Source of the DNA: Propionibacteriaceae bacterium
GTDB taxonomy: Bacteria > Actinomycetota > Actinomycetes > Propionibacteriales > Propionibacteriaceae
Length of the DNA: 18,913 nucleotides
Assembly: GCA_905372155.1 (NCBI GenBank)
Contig: CAJPNZ010000057.1
Location: 1-18,913 of the forward strand
Direction: 5' to 3'
Shown here: piece by piece, positions 15,035-18,913 of the stretch
Layout of the letters: every line of letters begins with the position of its first letter
Position numbering within the stretch: position 1 is the stretch's first letter
Position numbers and translations under genes: made by a program
Notes under the pieces: model-generated
Told to the model about the DNA's origin: nothing
The model's database searches: none
The model's input: the letters and a program-made list of their open reading frames with translations, nothing else

Positions 15035-16006
15035 ATGACCATGAACCCGGAACAGGCCGCATTCTTCGCGGACACCTTCGCGCGGCTGACCGACAACGTC
15101 GGGCATGCGCTGCTCGGCAAGGCCCCGGTGATCCGCCTTGCGCTGACCTGCATGCTTGCAGAGGGACATCTGCTCCTCGAGGATGCACCGGGGACCGGGA
15201 AAACTGCTCTGGCAAGAGCGATCGCCGCTTCGGTTCACGGCAGCCACAACCGAATCCAGTTCACCCCGGACCTGCTGCCCTCCGACATCACGGGCATCAC
15301 CATGTATGACCAGGCGACCTCGCGCTGGACCTTCCATCACGGACCCATCTTCAGTTCCATCGTGCTGGCCGACGAGATCAACCGCGCTTCCCCGAAAACC
15401 CAGTCGGCGCTGCTCGAGGTGATGGAGGAGTCGCAGGTCACGGTGGACGGGCAGCGCTACCCGACGGAGCGTCCGTTCATGGTCATCGCAACCCAGAACC
15501 CCGTCGAGCAGGCCGGCACCTACCGGTTGCCCGAGGCGCAGCTCGACCGGTTCCTGATGAAGACGTCGGTGGGATATCCCGACACGGAGGCGGCGATCCA
15601 CGTGCTCGCAGGGTCCTCCCAACCCGACCGTTCCCGGCGACTCAACCCCGTGCTCGCCCAACAGGCGGTGGCGGAAATGATCGAGTCGGTCAAGGACAAC
15701 TACGTGGACAACTCGGTGCTGCACTACGCCCAGCGACTGGTGGAGGCCACCCGGGATGACGAGAACACCTCGATGGGGGTCTCGACCCGTGGAGCGATCG
15801 CCATGGTCCGGGCGGCCCGGGTGTGGGCGGCCGCCCACGGGCGCAACTACGTCCTGCCCGATGACGTCAAGGAGCTGGCGGCACCGGTGTGGACGCATCG
15901 GTTGATCATGTCGCCCGAGGCGGAATTCTCCGGTGTGAGGCCGACCGACGTGATCGCCCGGGTGCTCGCATCCGTGGAAGCCCCCACGAACCGGATGAAC
16001 GCCTGA
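15035..16006 (+). CDS. MoxR family AAA+ ATPase
   Basis: The 323-aa protein is a complete MoxR-type AAA+ ATPase, acting in the cytoplasm as a chaperone-like ATPase, often for proteins with VWA or DUF58 domains. It shows Walker A APGTGKT (51-57), Walker B VLADEINR (110-117) with the typical ASPKTQSALLEVMEE helix after it, the sensor 1 ATQNP (Asn155), and the LPEAQLDRF motif (about 165-173). The C-terminal lid has STRGAIAM and the YVLPDDVKELA helix. It starts 35 bp after the FN3 gene, with aaaggtgat as a plausible ribosome binding site. A second ATG two codons in is also possible. Its gene ends 5 bp before the DUF58 start, consistent with the usual MoxR-DUF58 partnership. Confidence 0.95.
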   Translation: MTMNPEQAAFFADTFARLTDNVGHALLGKAPVIRLALTCMLAEGHLLLEDAPGTGKTALARAIAASVHGSHNRIQFTPDLLPSDITGITMYDQATSRWTFHHGPIFSSIVLADEINRASPKTQSALLEVMEESQVTVDGQRYPTERPFMVIATQNPVEQAGTYRLPEAQLDRFLMKTSVGYPDTEAAIHVLAGSSQPDRSRRLNPVLAQQAVAEMIESVKDNYVDNSVLHYAQRLVEATRDDENTSMGVSTRGAIAMVRAARVWAAAHGRNYVLPDDVKELAAPVWTHRLIMSPEAEFSGVRPTDVIARVLASVEAPTNRMNA

Positions 16007-16011
16007 ACGCC

Positions 16012-17232
16012 GTGCCAGAACCCGCCGTCACAGCAGCCGTATCCGAGAAACCCGGTCTGACCCGGTTTCTGCGGCGCATCTCCCGTTTTCGCCTCGTCGC
16101 GTCCGTCACTGCGCTGGGGTGGTCCCTGCTCGCCGGGATCGTAGTGACCGGGATCCCGGGGTGGTGGCTCGGATGGTTGGAGTTCAGGGCCCTGTGCGTG
16201 ATGTGTGTCGTGGTGATGTTCGTCGCCGTTCTGTCGGTGCTGGGAAAACGGGAACACGAGGTGTTGTTCGAGCTCCAGCGCCCCAGGGTGCAGGTGGGGG
16301 ACGAGGCCAGGGGGAATGTGCGGGTCCGTTCGGCGCCGGGCAGGTCATCCGGCTCTGCCACCCTCGAGTTTCCGGTGAACGGGGAGGTCGCGTCCTTCCG
16401 GGTACCACCGCTCGGCCCCGGCCAGGTGCACGAGGAACCCTTCTCGATTCCGGCGCGACGCCGTGGGGTGATCTGGTTGGGTCCGGTGCGATCTGCCATG
16501 ACGGATCCGCTCGCGGTGGTGAGCCGCAAGAAAACCCTGTCTGATGTGAGCGAGTTGTTCGTTCATCCGCGTGTGCTGTCGCTGGAGGCCGGGGCGATCG
16601 GTTTCCTGCGGGACATCGAGGGGATCGCGACTCAGAACCTCTCGTCCTCGGACGTCTCCTTCCACGCGCTGCGGGAGTACGTCCCGGGCGATGACCGCCG
16701 CTCCGTTCACTGGCGCACGACGGCCCGGACAGGCAAGCTGATGGTCCGACAGTTCGAGGAAACCATGCGGGCCCACCTGCTCATCCTGCTGTCCACCCTC
16801 GCCGACGACTACGCGTCCGCGGAGGATTTCGAGCTGGCCGTCTCCGTGGCGGGTTCTCTGGGGGTCTCCGCCCTGCGGGAGGAGAGACAGGTCACCGTCT
16901 GCACATCGACGGGGGAGATCCCCTTCCCGAACGCGATGGGACTGTTGGATCGGCTCTCCGGGGTGGAGCTGGGGGAGAAAGGCCACGGGCTGCGTGAGCT
17001 GGTGGTCAAGCACGGTTCCATGCCGGGAATATCAGTGGCTGCTTTCGTCACCGGAAATCCCAGTCCTGCGGCGTTGCGATCCGCACAGCTCGCTCTGCCC
17101 TTGGGGGTTTTCCCGTTCGCCATCAGATGTTTGGACGGCGAGGGCTTGGCCAGACGCAGGGTCGGGGACCTGGTGGTCATGGACATCGCGCAGCTGGACG
17201 AGTTGCGGCCGGCGGTCGGGAGCCTGGTATGA
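16012..17232 (+). CDS. DUF58 domain membrane protein
   Basis: The 406-aa protein has two membrane helices (about 29-48 and 57-78), an immunoglobulin-like region (about 85-160), then the DUF58 hallmark REYVPGDDRRSVHWRTTARTG (about 221-241). A VWA-like domain follows (LLILLSTLADDYAS). In other systems DUF58 proteins work with MoxR ATPases and membrane transglutaminases in envelope assembly; the precise role here is inferred. The frame is open from 15889, but the first 41 codons lie inside the MoxR gene and look non-coding. GTG at 16012, 5 bp after the MoxR stop, is therefore chosen. The stop overlaps the next start in ATGA (17229-17232), indicating translational coupling. The acidic metal-site residues of a classical VWA domain are not obvious, so metal binding may be lost. 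Confidence 0.92.
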   Translation: MPEPAVTAAVSEKPGLTRFLRRISRFRLVASVTALGWSLLAGIVVTGIPGWWLGWLEFRALCVMCVVVMFVAVLSVLGKREHEVLFELQRPRVQVGDEARGNVRVRSAPGRSSGSATLEFPVNGEVASFRVPPLGPGQVHEEPFSIPARRRGVIWLGPVRSAMTDPLAVVSRKKTLSDVSELFVHPRVLSLEAGAIGFLRDIEGIATQNLSSSDVSFHALREYVPGDDRRSVHWRTTARTGKLMVRQFEETMRAHLLILLSTLADDYASAEDFELAVSVAGSLGVSALREERQVTVCTSTGEIPFPNAMGLLDRLSGVELGEKGHGLRELVVKHGSMPGISVAAFVTGNPSPAALRSAQLALPLGVFPFAIRCLDGEGLARRRVGDLVVMDIAQLDELRPAVGSLV

Positions 17233-18913
17233 GAAGCGAGAATGCCTTCTCGCTGCCTCGGGTCGTGGGCGCATGGTTGTTGTTGCTGCCGGGAGCGGTG
17301 GCCTTCCAACCGATCTTCGGGGGAGTCGCCGGCTACCTTCCGGCGCTGGTCGGGATCACGGCTGGTGCCCTCATACCCTTGCTGGCAGCCCGGTTTCGCT
17401 GGAGCGCGGCGCTGTGGTTCGCCGCGATCCTCGTTTCCTACCTGCTCCTGGGAGGGCCACTTGCGCTACCGGAAACGACGATCAACGGTTTTGTTCCAAG
17501 CCTCACCACCATCGCCCGGTTGATGCAGCTCGCCTACCAGGGCTGGTACGACATCTTGACGGTGGCCACGCCTGCCGGGGACCTCTCGGGTCCTCAGGCA
17601 GCCCCCCTTCTGGGTGGGATCCTGTTCTCGGCCGCGCTGGTCGGGATCGTCAGGTTCACGCGAACGGTGGTGTGGCCGATGCCGTTGACGACGGCATGGT
17701 TGGCCCTGGGAATCGCGTTCGGTATCCGGCAGACGCCCACGGCACTGTGGCTGGGGGCAGCGCTGGGGGCCGGGCTGCTCATCTGGGCCACGGCCCACCG
17801 GATCAGCCGGATGGGGGCGGCGAACGCGGAGTTCCTCGTGCGCCAGCCCCGCGGGTTGTCCCGACGCACGTGGCAGGGACTTTCGGCGATGTTGGTGATA
17901 GCGCTCGCAGCCGGGACCGCACTCGGGGTGAATGCGCTGACATCCGCAGGCGCTCATCGTCAGGTGCTGCGTGACCACGTCGTCCCGCCCCTGAATCTTC
18001 AGGAATACCCGAGCCCGCTCACCAAGTACAGGCTGTATGAGCTCAATCAGAAGGATGAGGTGTTGTTCCAGGTTTCCGGAATGCCCGCGGGGGGAAGGCT
18101 CCGGCTCGCCGTGATGGATGAATGGAACGGGGTGGTGTTCAACGTCTCCCAGAACGCCGGGGAATATCTTCAGGTGGGGCGGGAGCTGCCCTGGCGGCCG
18201 GAGGTCGCCACCCAGGTCTCGGAGATAACCGCACGGGCGTATGACGACGTCTGGGTGCCGAGTTTCGGGGAACCGGCCCGCATCGAGTTCGAGGGAGAAC
18301 AATCCGGCAAGCAGGCGCGCGGACTGCATTTCAACCGCAACACCAAACAGGCGCTCACCACGGCCCGGATCGGTGATGGCAGCATGCTCCGGGTCACAGA
18401 CGTGGTCCTCCTCCCTCTCAGCGATTCCCAGCGGGAGGGAATCAGGGGAGCTCGCGGCGGTGCGGCGCCCCTGGCGCGGGTGGACAGGGTACCCGAGGTC
18501 CTCGTCAAGAACGCCACGGACTGGATCCAGGGAGCCACTGGTCACTACGAACAGCTGTCGATGATCGAGCAGAAGCTTCGGACGGAGGGTTTCTACTCGA
18601 ACGGCTCCGACAACCGTTCCAGGGCCGGGCACACCGCGGAGCGGCTGGCCTACATGTTCAACCAGGAGCAGTGGGTCGGCGACGACGAGCAGTACGCCGC
18701 GGCCATGGCCCTGATGGCCACGCAACTTGGCATCCCGACCCGGGTGGTGATGGGGTTCTACCCCGCCAGCGACGCCGAGGTCGGAGATGGCTGGCAGGTA
18801 CGCGGCACCGAGGCGCACGTGTGGGTCGAGGCTTTCCTGGAAGGTGCCGGTTGGGTGAACTTCGATCCCACCCCGGACCGGAACCGGCTGCCGAGCTCCG
18901 AGAATCCCCAGCC
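17229..18913 (+). CDS. Membrane transglutaminase-like (TgpA-type) protein, C-terminus beyond window; catalytic Cys missing
   Basis: This gene encodes an integral membrane protein of the TgpA/transglutaminase-like type; 561 residues are visible. About seven membrane helices fill residues 11-235. An extracytoplasmic region (240-430) precedes the transglutaminase-like core, with GDDEQYAAAMALMATQLGIP (484-503), TRVVMGF, EAHVWVEAF (His530) and GWVNFDPTP (Asp546). In active relatives the first motif reads G-x-C-E-x-Y/F-A. Here the Cys position is Asp486 (codon gac at 18684), while His and Asp of the triad are kept. The protein may be a pseudoenzyme with a binding or structural role in the envelope. 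The ATG at 17229 overlaps the DUF58 stop by four bases. A further C-terminal membrane helix and cytoplasmic tail, usual for TgpA, would lie outside the window. Confidence 0.9.
   Translation, partial: MRSENAFSLPRVVGAWLLLLPGAVAFQPIFGGVAGYLPALVGITAGALIPLLAARFRWSAALWFAAILVSYLLLGGPLALPETTINGFVPSLTTIARLMQLAYQGWYDILTVATPAGDLSGPQAAPLLGGILFSAALVGIVRFTRTVVWPMPLTTAWLALGIAFGIRQTPTALWLGAALGAGLLIWATAHRISRMGAANAEFLVRQPRGLSRRTWQGLSAMLVIALAAGTALGVNALTSAGAHRQVLRDHVVPPLNLQEYPSPLTKYRLYELNQKDEVLFQVSGMPAGGRLRLAVMDEWNGVVFNVSQNAGEYLQVGRELPWRPEVATQVSEITARAYDDVWVPSFGEPARIEFEGEQSGKQARGLHFNRNTKQALTTARIGDGSMLRVTDVVLLPLSDSQREGIRGARGGAAPLARVDRVPEVLVKNATDWIQGATGHYEQLSMIEQKLRTEGFYSNGSDNRSRAGHTAERLAYMFNQEQWVGDDEQYAAAMALMATQLGIPTRVVMGFYPASDAEVGDGWQVRGTEAHVWVEAFLEGAGWVNFDPTPDRNRLPSSENPQ

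Noticed and set aside
17466..18818. Minus-strand open frame of 450 codons opposite the transglutaminase-like gene
   Set aside because: The plus strand has clear membrane helices and a transglutaminase-like core; the antisense product is His/Arg-rich.

Overview
The window is high-GC DNA with actinobacterial gene content: GTG starts, ATGA overlaps and an FN3/MoxR/DUF58/transglutaminase operon. It most resembles a member of the Propionibacteriales such as an Arachnia-like organism. That placement is inferred from composition and gene content, not from a marker gene.

The left edge (1-1839, minus strand) holds a MATE-family efflux pump followed 29 bp later by an RclA-like flavin disulfide reductase that runs off the window. 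Just upstream of the MATE start lies a 64-bp element bounded by imperfect inverted repeats resembling IS6-family ends, with a partial third copy of one end.

The middle (2057-8650) looks like an accessory, conflict-type island. It holds (a) an unrecognised 258-aa protein with faint SUKH-like features; (b) a gene interrupted by a frame change near 3365, encoding what look like three divergent copies of one helical module (MafI-immunity-like by eye), a cluster of membrane helices and a novel C-terminal domain; and (c) convergent to it, an HTH plus nSTAND1 NTPase plus transmembrane plus WD40 protein that also changes frame, at a CCC run near 6057. Both breaks are -1 shifts that one extra base would repair. 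They may be real decay, phase variation, recoding or assembly error.

The right side (8907-18913, plus strand) is a tight operon. It encodes a 2030-aa membrane-anchored surface protein (propeller-like head, about eleven Ig/cadherin-like domains, five FN3 domains, Cys-rich tail), a MoxR AAA+ ATPase, a DUF58 membrane protein and a membrane transglutaminase-like protein cut by the window end. This matches the fn3 / aaa-atp / duf58 / tgm core known from Bifidobacterium as the PFNA cluster. There it is accompanied by a Ser/Thr kinase, which would be expected beyond this window. The transglutaminase-like domain carries Asp where the catalytic Cys is expected. The intergenic space before the operon contains two tandem inverted repeats, each enclosing exactly 18 nt.

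No tRNA, rRNA, CRISPR array or convincing intrinsic terminator was seen. No gene-free stretch exceeds 300 bases.
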